Below, piece after piece: positions 1-9,062 of a DNA stretch of 64,000 bases. The notes below the pieces were generated by a model that made no database searches, was not told the DNA's origin, and saw only the letters and a program-made list of their open reading frames with translations. Both the position numbers and the translations under genes were made by a program. Where the stretch lies: contig CAVPIM010000010.1 of assembly GCA_963704995.1 (NCBI GenBank), positions 186,001 to 250,000 on the forward strand, written 5' to 3'. Position 1 is the stretch's first letter. The number at the start of each line of letters is the position of its first letter. The stretch is from RYN-230 sp963704995. Its GTDB lineage: Bacteria > Actinomycetota > Actinomycetes > Streptosporangiales > Streptosporangiaceae.

Positions 1-933
1 GTGTGCACCTGGCAGCCGTCGGGCACCAGGGAACTGGGCAGGCCCGGGTAGGCGAAGAAGGACACCGGCGCCCGGGCGCCCGCCAGGATCAGCTGCCGGG
101 TCCCGGCCAGCTGTGACTGCGCGAACTCGGCCAGGTACGCCAGGCGTTCCAGGCCCGGCAGGCCCGCGCCGCGTTCCAGCCGGGCCGGGAACGTCTCGCC
201 CAGCAGCCGCGCCCCGGTGGCGGCGGCGAGCCGGCTGGCCGCCTCCAGCCCGGGGCGGCGCAGCGCCGCGCCGCCCAGCAGGATGACGCAGTCCGGGGCG
301 GCGTCCCCCCGGCCGCCGCGCCCCCTCCCCGCGGCGTCCCCCCGGCCGCCGCGCAGGACCGCCGCGGCATCCTCGATCACCGGGTCCGGGACCAGGGACG
401 GCGGCCGCCGGGGCCCGGCCGGGGCGGGCCCGGCGCCGCCGGACCATGACACGTCGGCGGGCAGGATCAGCGTGGCCACGCCGCCGGGCGGCCCCAGGGC
501 CGCGGTCACCGCCTCAGCGGCATCGGCCGCGACGTCGGCGCTGCGCGCTGACCGCCGGACCCAGCGGGACACGGACCCGGCCAGCGAGCCGATGTCGGAC
601 TCCAGCGGCGCGTCGAAGCGCTTGTGGTAGGTGGCGTGATCACCGATCACGTTGACCAGCGGGGTCCCGGCCCGGCGGGCGTTGTGCAGGTTGGCCAGGC
701 CGTTGGCCAGGCCCGGCCCCAGGTGCAGGAGCGTGGCCGCGCAGGCCCGTCATCCGGCCGTATCCGTCCGCCGCCCCGGTGGCCACGCCCTCGAACAGGC
801 AGAGCACCGCGCGCAGCTGCGGGACAGCGTCCAGGCTGGCCACGAAGTGCATCTCCGAGGTGCCCGGGTTGCTGAAGCAGACATCTACCCCGCTGTCAGC
901 CAGCGTGCGGATGAGGGCCTGCGCACCGTTCAC
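1..933 (-). CDS. Partial IlvX-type thiamine-diphosphate enzyme (acetolactate synthase large-subunit family), one frame break
   Basis: The gene starts at a GTG at 933 behind a GGGAGG ribosome site and runs off the left edge. The N-terminus shows the ThDP Pyr-domain pattern, with the SNPGTSEM segment and a catalytic-type glutamate in FEGVATGAADGYGRM. The reading frame breaks near 748-752 just after GRMTG, but homologous coding (LLHLGPGLANG, GDHATYHKRFDAPL) continues in the adjacent frame to base 1, so this looks like one gene with a single-base error. The central region carries an in-frame 33-base duplication (298-320 and 331-353). Members of this branch resemble benzoylformate decarboxylase and acetolactate synthase, but the substrate is unknown. 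Divergent from the lipoprotein gene at 1128. Confidence 0.8.
298..353. repeat. 23-bp direct repeat, period 33, inside the TPP enzyme gene
   Basis: Identical 23-base copies lie at 298-320 and 331-353 with a 10-base spacer. The period of 33 keeps frame and adds a Gly/Arg-rich 11-residue repeat between the first and central domains of the TPP enzyme. It is probably a linker expansion. Confidence 0.7.
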
Positions 934-1127
934 TCGTTCCCTCCCGGGGATCCGCCGTACCCACCCGTCCGCGCATCCGTGAGCCGGCGGGCCGGATCGC
1001 CACGTGTTACAGGCATGTGGCTAATCCAGCTCCCTCTACCCAGGCGGCGTATCCGGAAGCGATACTCCCAGTAGGACACGAACGCATAACGGATATGGCA
1101 CACGTTCCCGGCGGCAGGGGAGAGCGC

Positions 1128-1766
1128 ATGAGCACGGGCCGCGTGGTCGGGCTGGGCATGATCCTGCTCGCGCTCCTGGTGACCGGCTGTGCCGCGCCGC
1201 AATTCACGTACGTGACGAACTCGAGCGACCACACGTACTTCAAGGTGCCCAACGACTGGAGCCAGATCGCGAACTCCAGGCTGTACGCCGCGGTGAAGAG
1301 CACGCCGCAGAGCGGCGTCTGGTCGGTCGGCTACGACGGCGACACCCGGCCCGCCGCGGACCACGTGCTCGGCGCGACGAACACGGCGCCGTTCGCGTAC
1401 TCCGTGGTCGCGCCGGTCAACCAGGCGACGACCAACTCCCTGTCCTACAACGTGCTGCGGGACTTCTTCCTGCCGGTGACCTCAGCCGGGCGGGCCACGG
1501 CGGCCAAGAGCGGGTTCCCGCTGACGAATTTCCACCTGCTGCGCGACACCATGCTGACCCTGGCGCAGGGGGTGCACGGGGTCCGGGAGACCTTCGAATA
1601 CACCTACCCCGGCGTCGGCACCAACACCTTCGACCAGGTCGCCCTGACGAACGCGGATGACACCGAGGTCTACCTGCTGCTCGTGCACTGCCTGGCTTCG
1701 TGTTACAGCAAGCACCAGAGCGAGATCGACACGGTGATGAACTCCTTCACGGTCAGGAGCCCATGA
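1128..1766 (+). CDS. Secreted lipoprotein of unknown function, first gene of the FtsH-like operon
   Basis: The chosen ATG at 1128 follows an AGGGGAG site and gives a classic lipoprotein signal: short basic start, hydrophobic core and lipobox LVTGC with Cys at residue 21. A longer frame from 1017 has no ribosome site. The mature part of about 190 residues shows no family I recognise. It is rich in Thr, Tyr and Phe and has a Cys pair (HCLASC) near the C-terminus. The stop overlaps the ATG of the FtsH-like protease (ATGA), implying translational coupling. It may be an extracytoplasmic partner or substrate adaptor of that protease, which is inference from position only. Confidence 0.75.
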   Translation: MSTGRVVGLGMILLALLVTGCAAPQFTYVTNSSDHTYFKVPNDWSQIANSRLYAAVKSTPQSGVWSVGYDGDTRPAADHVLGATNTAPFAYSVVAPVNQATTNSLSYNVLRDFFLPVTSAGRATAAKSGFPLTNFHLLRDTMLTLAQGVHGVRETFEYTYPGVGTNTFDQVALTNADDTEVYLLLVHCLASCYSKHQSEIDTVMNSFTVRSP

Positions 1767-4237
1767 TGACGATGGCCCCGGCAGGCACGCCCGAGGGTCT
1801 GCGGCCACCCGAAGGACGGCCACGTGACGACGGCAGGCCGACCCGCAAGCCGCTCCCGCTCTGGGACAGGATCAAGCTCCTGCTCCTGCTGACCGCGCTG
1901 TGGTTCCTGCTGGTCTGGTCGCAGAAGTCGGGGAACCCCCTCGTCACGTGGTCGGACGCGTTCCGGATCGAATCCCGGTCCGGGGCCTGGATCCTCGTGC
2001 TGATCGGCCTGGAGCTGCTCCGCCAGGTGCACTTCCTGATCAGTGAGCACTGGGCCGCTTACCACCAGTTCTGGACCAACCGCGTGTTCGCCGGGGTCGC
2101 GCGGGTCACCCACCACCGGCTGTCCGACTGGACCAGATTCCGGCTCTGGCGGCTGATCACCTGGGCGTTCTGGATCGCCGTGCTCGCCGTGATCCTCGGC
2201 AAGGTGAACAAGACCAGCCCGGTGGAGGGCCTGCTGGGCGCGCCGGCCGAGCTGTGGCATGCGATGCCGTTCGTGGCCCAGCTCATGTTCGGCGTGGTCT
2301 TCGTGGTGATCCAGTTCGGCGCGCTGTTCTGGTTCCTGTCCCGCGGCGGCGTGGACGTCTACTACCCGGACGACATCAAGACCCGGTTCACCGACGTCTG
2401 GGGCCAGGACCACGTGCTGGAACGGGTGAAGGAGAACATCCTCTACCTGGAGGACCCGGAGCAGATCGAGTCGCGGGGCGGTTACGTGCCCGGCGGCATC
2501 CTGCTCTGGGGACCGCCCGGCACGGGCAAGACGCTGATGGCCGAGGCGGTGGCGGGCGAGACCGGCCGCCCCTACGTGTTCGTGGACCCGGGCGCGTTCA
2601 TCAACATGTTCATGGGCGTCGGCATCCTCAAGGTCAAGTCCCTGTTCCGCAAGCTGCGCCGGCTCGCGCTGCGGTACGGCGGCGTCATCGTGTTCTTCGA
2701 CGAGGCCGACTCGCTGGGCCGCCGCGGCGCGCTGGCCCAGGGCGGCCCGAACTTCCCCGGCGGCGGCCGGGCCACCCCGGCGGCCTGGCAGGCGGGCGGC
2801 TGCCACGGCTTCTCCTACCTGTCCGACGACGTCCAGTGGCGGCTCGCGCGCCGGGCCCTGTCCAGCGCCGGGGACGAGCCGGACACCCGCCGCAGCAAGC
2901 AGATCATGGGCATGGGCGGCGGCGGGGGCGGTGGCATGGGCACGCTGGAGGCGCTGCTCACCGAGCTGTCCGGGCTGAAGAAGCCGCGCGGGTTCGTGAA
3001 CCGCCACGTCCGCCGGCTGCTCGGCATGCGCCCCAAGCCCCCGCCCAAGTACCGGATGCTGGTCATGATGGCCACCAACCTGCCGGAGGCGCTGGACGAG
3101 GCGCTGCTGCGGCCGGGCCGTATCGACCGGATCTACAAGGTCGGGTACCCGTCCAAGGCGGGCCGGGTGCGCACCTACGAAGGCTACTTCTCCAAGGTGC
3201 GGCACGAGCTCACCGCGGAGCAGGTGGACAAGCTCGCCACCATCACCCCGTACGCGACCGGGGCCACGATCAAGGACCTGGTCAACGAGGCGCTCATCAC
3301 CGCCATCCGGGCCGGGCGGGACGTCATCAGCTGGGGCGACGTCATCCGGGCCAAGCAGCTCAAGGAGCTCGGGCCGCCCGAGGACGTGGAGTACATCGAG
3401 CGGGAGCGGCACGCGGTGGCCATCCACGAGGCGTGCCACGCGCTGGTCGCCTACCGCACCCGGCAGCATATGGAGATCGACATCGCGACCATCGAGAAGG
3501 GCAGTGACTATCTCGGCATGGTCGCCAGCATCCCTCCGGAGGACCAGTTCACCCGGTGGCGGAGCGAATACGAGACCGACATCCTGGTCTCGCTGGCCTC
3601 CCTGGCCGGGGAGCGGATGTTCTTCGGCAACGACAGTTCCTCCGGGGTCTCCAGCGACCTGGAGTCGGCGACCACCGTGGCCTCGTTCATGGAGGGCTTC
3701 TGGGGGATGGGATCCACGGTGTCGTCCTACTCCACGGCCAAGCGGCTGGAGGTCGGCTCCCCGGGCGGCGGGCAGGGCGGCCGGAACAAGAAGGGCCAGG
3801 ACCCTGAGGCGGAGATGCGCCGGGCCCTGGCCGACCGGATCGAGGACAACCTGAACGGCCTGCTCGGCCGGGTGGAGGAGATCATCACCGAGAACCGGGC
3901 CCAGGTGCTGTCGCTGGCCCACGCGCTGGAAACGCACAAGACGCTGACCGGCGAGGACGTGGTGGCGGTCATCGAGCGGCGGGACGGCCCGTTCGTGGAC
4001 GGCCGCCCGTACGCGGACCCGGGCCTGATCGGGCGGCTGGAGGACTACCACCGGGGCGCCGCGGTCGCGCACGTCGAGCACAGCCAGATCGCGCTGAGCA
4101 TGCCCGAGATCCCCCGGCCGGTGCTGGCCGCGCCCGGGCCGGGGGGCTGGCTCGTCGCGCCGCACCCCGATCCGCTCAGCAGCCGCGATGGAAACGGGTC
4201 CGGCCCGCCGGACGGGCCAGAGCCCGGCGGGTCCTGA
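1763..4237 (+). CDS. FtsH-like membrane AAA+ zinc metalloprotease with long insertion
   Basis: 824 residues from the ATG at 1763 (CAGGAG upstream, coupled to the lipoprotein). The first 210 residues hold four likely membrane segments rather than the two usual in FtsH. The AAA+ module follows: Walker A GPPGTGKT at about 250, Walker B FFDEAD at about 313, and RPGRIDR in the second region of homology. Between Walker B and sensor 1 lies an insertion of roughly 100 residues with a Gly-rich run (2914-2936) and a basic stretch. The M41-type peptidase follows with HEACH at 555-559 and a candidate third zinc ligand, Asp632, in SSDLESA. All catalytic residues are present, so it should be an active ATP-dependent protease. 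The bona fide FtsH of the cell is probably elsewhere. Confidence 0.87.
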   Translation: MMTMAPAGTPEGLRPPEGRPRDDGRPTRKPLPLWDRIKLLLLLTALWFLLVWSQKSGNPLVTWSDAFRIESRSGAWILVLIGLELLRQVHFLISEHWAAYHQFWTNRVFAGVARVTHHRLSDWTRFRLWRLITWAFWIAVLAVILGKVNKTSPVEGLLGAPAELWHAMPFVAQLMFGVVFVVIQFGALFWFLSRGGVDVYYPDDIKTRFTDVWGQDHVLERVKENILYLEDPEQIESRGGYVPGGILLWGPPGTGKTLMAEAVAGETGRPYVFVDPGAFINMFMGVGILKVKSLFRKLRRLALRYGGVIVFFDEADSLGRRGALAQGGPNFPGGGRATPAAWQAGGCHGFSYLSDDVQWRLARRALSSAGDEPDTRRSKQIMGMGGGGGGGMGTLEALLTELSGLKKPRGFVNRHVRRLLGMRPKPPPKYRMLVMMATNLPEALDEALLRPGRIDRIYKVGYPSKAGRVRTYEGYFSKVRHELTAEQVDKLATITPYATGATIKDLVNEALITAIRAGRDVISWGDVIRAKQLKELGPPEDVEYIERERHAVAIHEACHALVAYRTRQHMEIDIATIEKGSDYLGMVASIPPEDQFTRWRSEYETDILVSLASLAGERMFFGNDSSSGVSSDLESATTVASFMEGFWGMGSTVSSYSTAKRLEVGSPGGGQGGRNKKGQDPEAEMRRALADRIEDNLNGLLGRVEEIITENRAQVLSLAHALETHKTLTGEDVVAVIERRDGPFVDGRPYADPGLIGRLEDYHRGAAVAHVEHSQIALSMPEIPRPVLAAPGPGGWLVAPHPDPLSSRDGNGSGPPDGPEPGGS

Positions 4238-4243
4238 CCCGGC

Positions 4244-4708
4244 GTGCGCGCCGCCTACCGGGTGCGGCTGGCCGCCAACCTGGTCAACGGGTCCACCCTG
4301 GCCGGCCTGCTGGCCGCCGCGGCCGGGCGGGCCAGCCTGGCCCGGGCCGCCGACGGCCTGCTGGTCGGGGTCAGGTACCGGCTCCCGGTCCCGGTCGCCC
4401 CGGCGTTCACGCTCGGGAACGTGATCCTGGCCCGGAGCGACCGGGCGGCGCTCGCCTCGATGGAGGCGCTGCTCGCGCACGAGGCGCGGCACGCCACCCA
4501 GTACGCGTGGTGCGGGGGGCTGGTCATGCTCCCGCTCTACTTCCTCGCGGCCGGGGTGTCCTGGGGGCTGACCGGTGACTTCGGCGCCCGCAACGTGTTC
4601 GAACGGCAGGCTGGCCTGGCCGAAGGCGGATACACGGACAAGCCGTTGCGGCCGGTGCTGGCCCGGTTTGCCCGGTGCGGCGGCCAGTCGGGGGAACGCG
4701 CGGCATAA
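4244..4708 (+). CDS. Small membrane HExxH protein, putative mini-zincin
   Basis: 154 residues from a GTG at 4244, six bases after the FtsH-like stop, so probably the last gene of that operon. HEARH at residues 79-83 matches an HExxH zinc-protease motif, and Glu120 in NVFERQAG could be a third ligand. A hydrophobic segment at about 91-112 follows the motif. The layout resembles the short peptidase core seen in DUF4157-like proteins, but I cannot assign a family. An active metallopeptidase next to a membrane AAA+ protease suggests a role in surface-protein turnover, which is inference. Confidence 0.65.
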   Translation: MRAAYRVRLAANLVNGSTLAGLLAAAAGRASLARAADGLLVGVRYRLPVPVAPAFTLGNVILARSDRAALASMEALLAHEARHATQYAWCGGLVMLPLYFLAAGVSWGLTGDFGARNVFERQAGLAEGGYTDKPLRPVLARFARCGGQSGERAA

Positions 4709-4750
4709 TCAGGCTGCCGTGACGCGGGTCCGTGACGGAGGTGTGCCGCT

Positions 4751-5482
4751 GTGCCGAGGTTTCACCGCCTCAAGGTGCTGCACCGCCTGCCCCACCCGGG
4801 CCAGGGCTTCACCCAGGGCCTGATCGCGGAGGACGGCACCGTCTGGGAGAGCACCGGCCAGTACGGCCAGTCCACGGTGCGGCGCTACCGGCTCGGCCGC
4901 GACCAGGTCGACGCCGCCGCGTCGCTGCCCCCCGACCTGTTCGGCGAGGGCATCTGCCGGGTGGGCAGCCACCTGTGGCAGCTCACCTGGCGGGAGCGGG
5001 TCGCGCTGCGCTGGGATCTGCGCAGCCTGACCCTGCTGGAGACGATCTCCTACAACCGCGAGGGCTGGGGCATCTGCAACGCGGGTTCCTTCGTGCTCAC
5101 CAGCGACGGGAGCAGCGAGCTGGTCCGCCGTGACCCGCAGACCCTGATGCCGCTCGGCCTGGTCGTGGTGCGCATCGGCCGCCAGCGCATCGGCGGCCTC
5201 AACGACCTGGAGTGGGCGGGCGGCCGGGTGTGGGCCAACGTGGCGCCCCGGCACTACCTGGCCGGGATCGACGCGGACAGCGGCGAGGTGGTGGACATCG
5301 TCGACGCGCGGGCCGCCGGGGAGCGTCACTGGGGGGATCCGCAGGCCTTCCTCAACGGCGTCACGGCGCTCCCCGCCCCCGGCGAGTTCCTGCTCAGCGG
5401 GAAGGGCTGGCGGTCCCTGTACCACGTCCGCCTGGCCGAGGGCCGCCGCCACAAGCAGCCGGAACGGCTGCTCGCCGGCTGA
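4751..5482 (+). CDS. Glutaminyl-peptide cyclotransferase-like beta-propeller
   Basis: 243 residues from a GTG at 4751, ten bases after a GGAGG. The sequence follows the plant/bacterial-type glutamine cyclotransferase pattern: FTQGL near residue 21, then ESTGQYGQS, FGEGI, LTW, EGWGIC, SDGSSEL, DP, LNDLEW and a GxVWANV block. This family converts N-terminal glutamine to pyroglutamate. Most bacterial members carry an export signal. This one has none, starting directly with the first propeller strand, so it is predicted to be cytoplasmic or to act on small peptides. Activity is not certain for every family member. Confidence 0.8.
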   Translation: MPRFHRLKVLHRLPHPGQGFTQGLIAEDGTVWESTGQYGQSTVRRYRLGRDQVDAAASLPPDLFGEGICRVGSHLWQLTWRERVALRWDLRSLTLLETISYNREGWGICNAGSFVLTSDGSSELVRRDPQTLMPLGLVVVRIGRQRIGGLNDLEWAGGRVWANVAPRHYLAGIDADSGEVVDIVDARAAGERHWGDPQAFLNGVTALPAPGEFLLSGKGWRSLYHVRLAEGRRHKQPERLLAG

Positions 5483-5613
5483 ACGGCGTTCAGCAAGCAT
5501 TCAGGAAACCCTCAGGGACGGACGGAGAGTCCTTAGAGGTCGCCTTCAGGTATGAACCGGATTATCAGTAGCGAGCCACAACAGGGCGATGGACTACTGA
5601 GGAGCGTTCCCAG

Positions 5614-6979
5614 ATGAGCACGGTCTACGGGGAGCCCGGATACGCCGGAACTGGCCAGGGCGGCTACGGAAACTACGGCGGCGGGTCGGGCGGTTACGGC
5701 GGTTACGGGGGCTACGGATCCGGCCCAGGCGGCTACGGATCCGGCCCGGGCGGCCCTGGCGGCTACGGTCCGGTCGAGCCGGGTGAGCCGGGCGGGCCGG
5801 ATGGCGGACGGCGCCGGCGGCGCCGGTTCATGCTGGCCGGGGTCTCGGCCGGGGCGGCGGCGGCGCTGACGATCGTCGGGCTCGGCGCGGCGAACGCGTT
5901 CGGCGCGACGACGCTGACCACGGCCCAGGTCGCCTCGAAGGTGAACCCGGGACTGGTCGACGTGGTGTCCACCCTCGGCTACCAGAACGGCGAGGCGGCC
6001 GGCACCGGCATGGTGCTGACCTCCACCGGTGAGGTGCTCACCAACAACCACGTGATCGACGGGGCGACCTCCATCAAGGTCAGGGACGTGGGCAACGGGC
6101 GCACCTACGCCGCGAAGGTCGTCGGCTACGACAAGACCCGCGACGTGGCGGTGCTCCAGCTGGTGAACGCGTCCGGGCTGCAGACGGTCAGCCTGAGCTC
6201 CTCGGGCGTGCAGAGCGGGCAGAAGGTGGTCGCGCTGGGCAACGCGGGCGGCAAGGGCGGCACCCCGTCCGTGGCCACCGGCAAGGTGACCGGGACAGGC
6301 AAGACCATCACTGCCTCGGATGAGACCGCCGGCAACGCCGAGCAGCTGAAGGGCCTGATCGAGACCAACGCGGGCATCCAGCCGGGTGACTCCGGCGGGC
6401 CGCTGGTCAACACGCACGGCGACGTGGTCGGCATGAACACGGCCGCCTCCGCCGGGATCTCGACCACCGGGTTCGGCACGCAGTCGCAGCAGCCGGCCAC
6501 GCAGGCGTTCGCCATCCCGATCACCGAGGCGACCTCGATCGCCGGCCAGATCGAGGCGGGTAAGGCCAGCGCCACCGTGCACATCGGCAGCACCGCGTTC
6601 CTGGGCGTGCAGGTCTCCTCCACCGGCAGCACCGGCGGATTCGGCGGCTTCTACGGCAACAATGGCGGCGTACGGCGGCTCGACCGCCAGCGGCGCGGCC
6701 GTGGCCGGCGTGGTGTCCGGGTCCGCGGCCGCCCAGGCCGGGCTGGCCCAGGGCGACGTGATCACGTCGGTGGCGGGCCACGCGGTCACCTCCTCGAAGG
6801 GCGTGGCCTCGGCCCTGGCCGGCCACCACCCGGGTGACAGCATCACCATCGGGTGGACCGACCAGGCTGGCCAGTCGCACACCGCGACCGTGCAGCTGGG
6901 CAGCGGCCCGGCCGACGAATGGTGGCGGCCGGCCTCCGGCCTGCCGCCACCGCCTCCGGCGGCGCGGCCGGCCGCCTGA
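5614..6979 (+). CDS. HtrA/DegP-type S1C serine protease with PDZ domain, one frame break
   Basis: Starts at the ATG at 5614 with GAGGAGC upstream. The first 65 residues are a Gly/Tyr-rich cytoplasmic tail ending in a run of Arg, followed by a membrane anchor (about 72-93). The trypsin-like domain has His146 (NNHVI), Asp177 (RDVAVL) and Ser260 (GDSGGPL). The frame breaks near 6660-6672 in a GGCGGC stretch. The C-terminal PDZ-like domain (GSAAAQAGLAQGDVI) continues in the next frame to 6979, and the total length is one base over a multiple of three, consistent with one inserted base. Role: membrane-anchored protease for misfolded exported proteins. Confidence 0.87.
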
Positions 6980-6984
6980 GACAC

Positions 6985-7053
6985 GGCGAGGCTCACCGGC
7001 AAGGAGCCTCGCCGGCACACGGGGACCCCTGGGCCAGACCGCCTGGGGGTCCC
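6985..7053 (+). terminator. Two consecutive hairpins after the HtrA gene
   Basis: A perfect 10-bp stem (6985-6994 with 7004-7013) begins six bases after the stop. A second 8-bp stem (7022-7029 with 7046-7053) follows. Neither has a clear U-tract, as usual in actinobacteria. They separate the protease from the enoyl-CoA hydratase gene. Confidence 0.6.
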
Positions 7054-7090
7054 TCACCTTCCCCGGTACGATCGCGGCCGGGAGGCGCAG

Positions 7091-8044
7091 ATGAGCGAGC
7101 TCGTGCACTACGGCGTGGGTGACCAGGTGGCGACCCTCACCCTGGACTCGCCGCACAACCGCAACGCGCTGTCCCGCCAGCTGGTGGCCGAGCTGTCCGG
7201 GCGGCTCGCCGAGGCTGCGGCCGAGCCCTCGGCCCGGGCGGTCGTGCTCACCCACACCGGCCGGGTGTTCTGCGCCGGTGCCGACCTGGCCGAGGCCGGG
7301 AGCCAGTCGATGACCGGCGCCAACACCGCGATCCTGGCCCTGCTCACCGCGATCGTGGACGCGCCCAAGCCGGTCATCGCGCGCATCACCGGGCACGTCC
7401 GGGCCGGGGGCATGGGCATCGTCGGGGCCTGCGACCTGGCCCTGGCCACCGAGACCGCGACCTTCGCGTTCACCGAGGCCCGCATCGGCGTGGCCCCGGC
7501 CATGATCTCACTGACCACGCAGGACCTGCTGACCCCGCGCGCGGCGGCGCGCTACTACCTGACCGGCGCCACGTTCAGCGCGCAGGAGGCGGTCCGGGCC
7601 GGCCTCATCACGATCGCTTCCTCTAACGAGAACCTCGACGGGGAGCTGGGACGGCTCCTGGCTGAGATCCGGGAGACCTCCCCGCAGGGTGCGGCCGAGA
7701 CGAAACGGCTGCTGACCCGCGGCCGGCGCGAACGGCTGGCCGGGGAGTCGGCGGCCATGGCGGAGCTGTCCGCGCGGCTGTTCGCCTCGGCGGAAGCGCA
7801 AGAGGGCATCCACGCGTTCCTGGAGAAGCGGCCGCCCGCCTGGCGCGTTCCCCGCGGACTGACTCCGCCGCCGGGGCCGCCCGCACGCTGGACGCCGGTG
7901 CGCGGACCTTGCCGGCCTCAGCCGCCGCGCAGCGGCCGGGAGCGGCGCCGGGCCAGCGCGCGGGCGGGTGTCACGCGGCCGCGCGGCGAGTCTGCCGGGC
8001 CCGCCGGACCGGGATCAGGATCAGCAGGACCAGGGCGGCGATGA
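7091..8044 (+). CDS. Enoyl-CoA hydratase/isomerase family protein, C-terminus probably out of frame
   Basis: The ATG at 7091 follows a GGAGG site. The crotonase fold is clear: HNRNALS near residue 17, the oxyanion-hole segments CAGADLAEAG and GHVRAGGMGIVGACDLA, and the usual C-terminal FLEKRPPAWR. Homology ends near 7845. The open frame runs on for about 60 Pro/Arg-rich residues into the convergent gene. Dropping one C from the CCCC near 7852 would give a normal stop at about 7860-7862, so the tail is likely a frame error. The protein hydrates 2-enoyl-CoA or performs a related reaction. It stands alone, without other beta-oxidation genes directly beside it. Confidence 0.82.
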   Translation: MSELVHYGVGDQVATLTLDSPHNRNALSRQLVAELSGRLAEAAAEPSARAVVLTHTGRVFCAGADLAEAGSQSMTGANTAILALLTAIVDAPKPVIARITGHVRAGGMGIVGACDLALATETATFAFTEARIGVAPAMISLTTQDLLTPRAAARYYLTGATFSAQEAVRAGLITIASSNENLDGELGRLLAEIRETSPQGAAETKRLLTRGRRERLAGESAAMAELSARLFASAEAQEGIHAFLEKRPPAWRVPRGLTPPPGPPARWTPVRGPCRPQPPRSGRERRRASARAGVTRPRGESAGPAGPGSGSAGPGRR

Positions 8045-8970
8045 CGACAACGGCCCAGACCATCGTGCTCGGGCGGGTCCACAGCGAGGAAGCCAGATGG
8101 GGCGAGAACAGGATCGTCGCCGAGGCGGTGCGCCGGGTGAAACCGCTGGTCAGGGTGATCGTGGCCCGCCACGGGCCAGACGGCAGCCGCCGGCCCGGAA
8201 CGAAGGTCACGGTGCCTGACTGGCCGGGGGCCAGGGTGATGACCTGGTGGATCTGGAACGGGCCCGCGCTGGTGCCGCCCGGCCCGTCGGTCAGCCGGGC
8301 GGTGCCGTACAGGTCCACGGCCCGGCCGCCGGTGTTGCGCGCGAGGGCGGTGAGGAGCGCCTGCCCGCCGGGGGAGCGATGGCCGGTGATGGAGGTAATG
8401 GTGAAGCTGGTCGGGGGCACCCCGCCCCGGCCGACGGCCAGGTAGATCCGGATGCCGACCCGGGACACCTCTTTGACGGCGAAACCGCGCGCGTTGCGGG
8501 CGTTCGCCACCTGCTGGACCCAGATCATGCCATAGTGCTCGGCCCGGGTCGGCTTGCGCGGCACCCTGATCGTGACCATGTCCATGACGGACGCGTGCGG
8601 GCGGAGGGTGACGGACCGGGTGGGCGATGCTGATCCAGGTGGTCAGCTCGCTGCGGGTATGCCCGGCGTCGCCGATGAAGCTGCCGTGGGTGATCTGGGC
8701 CGCGTCCGGGTAGACGGTGAAGTGCGACTTCGTCGATTCCTGGTTCAGGATCGCGATCCTGCGGTGGATCACCGCCCCGGCCGGGAGATAGTCGATGATG
8801 TAGCGCAGCCCGCGCGGGTTGTGCGCCTCGGACACGGGGACGTCGACGAGCCGGACGCCGAAGCGCTGCGGGCTCGGTTTAGCTGGGTTGGCCCCCGCCA
8901 CGGCGCTGGCTGCCGGGACCAGGGTCCCGGCAGCCAGCGCCAGCAGGAGCACGCCGATCAGGCGGCGCAC
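7971..8970 (-). CDS. DUF916-type WxL-interacting-protein homologue, membrane anchored, one frame break
   Basis: Starts at 8970 with a signal peptide (MRRLIGVLLLALAAG, cleavage near ASAVAG). It has a first beta-sandwich resembling DUF916 (GLRYIIDYLPAGAVIHRRI, then SELTTWISIAHPV) and a second resembling DUF3324 (TLAPGQSGTVTF, PSGPWRATITLTSG). A C-terminal membrane helix (VWAVVVIAALVLLILI) and a basic tail follow. This is the architecture of the WxL-interacting proteins that hold WxL proteins at Gram-positive surfaces. The frame shifts at about 8600-8620, but homology continues through HASVMDMVTIRVP in the next frame. It lies downstream of, and on the same strand as, the small WxL-like gene at 9063-9665. 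Confidence 0.72.
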
Positions 8971-9018
8971 GATATGTCCTCCTTTGATTACGCTATGTAG
9001 AGGGGGGATCTATCCCGA

Positions 9019-9052
9019 AACCGGGCCGCCCCCGGTGCGGGACGGCCCGGTT
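9019..9052 (-). terminator. Intra-operon hairpin between the small WxL-like gene and the DUF916 gene
   Basis: A perfect 10-bp stem (9019-9028 with 9043-9052) with a 14-base loop sits 11 bases after the stop of the upstream gene. It could be a partial terminator or an RNA-stability element that sets more secreted protein than anchor protein. Confidence 0.5.
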
Positions 9053-9062
9053 CCGGCTGGGT

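Noticed and set aside
1703..4492. A 929-residue open frame on the minus strand antisense to the FtsH-like gene
   Set aside because: It mirrors the high-GC codon pattern of the real gene, is rich in Arg, Pro and Gly, and has no domain. The plus-strand frame has all AAA+ and protease motifs.
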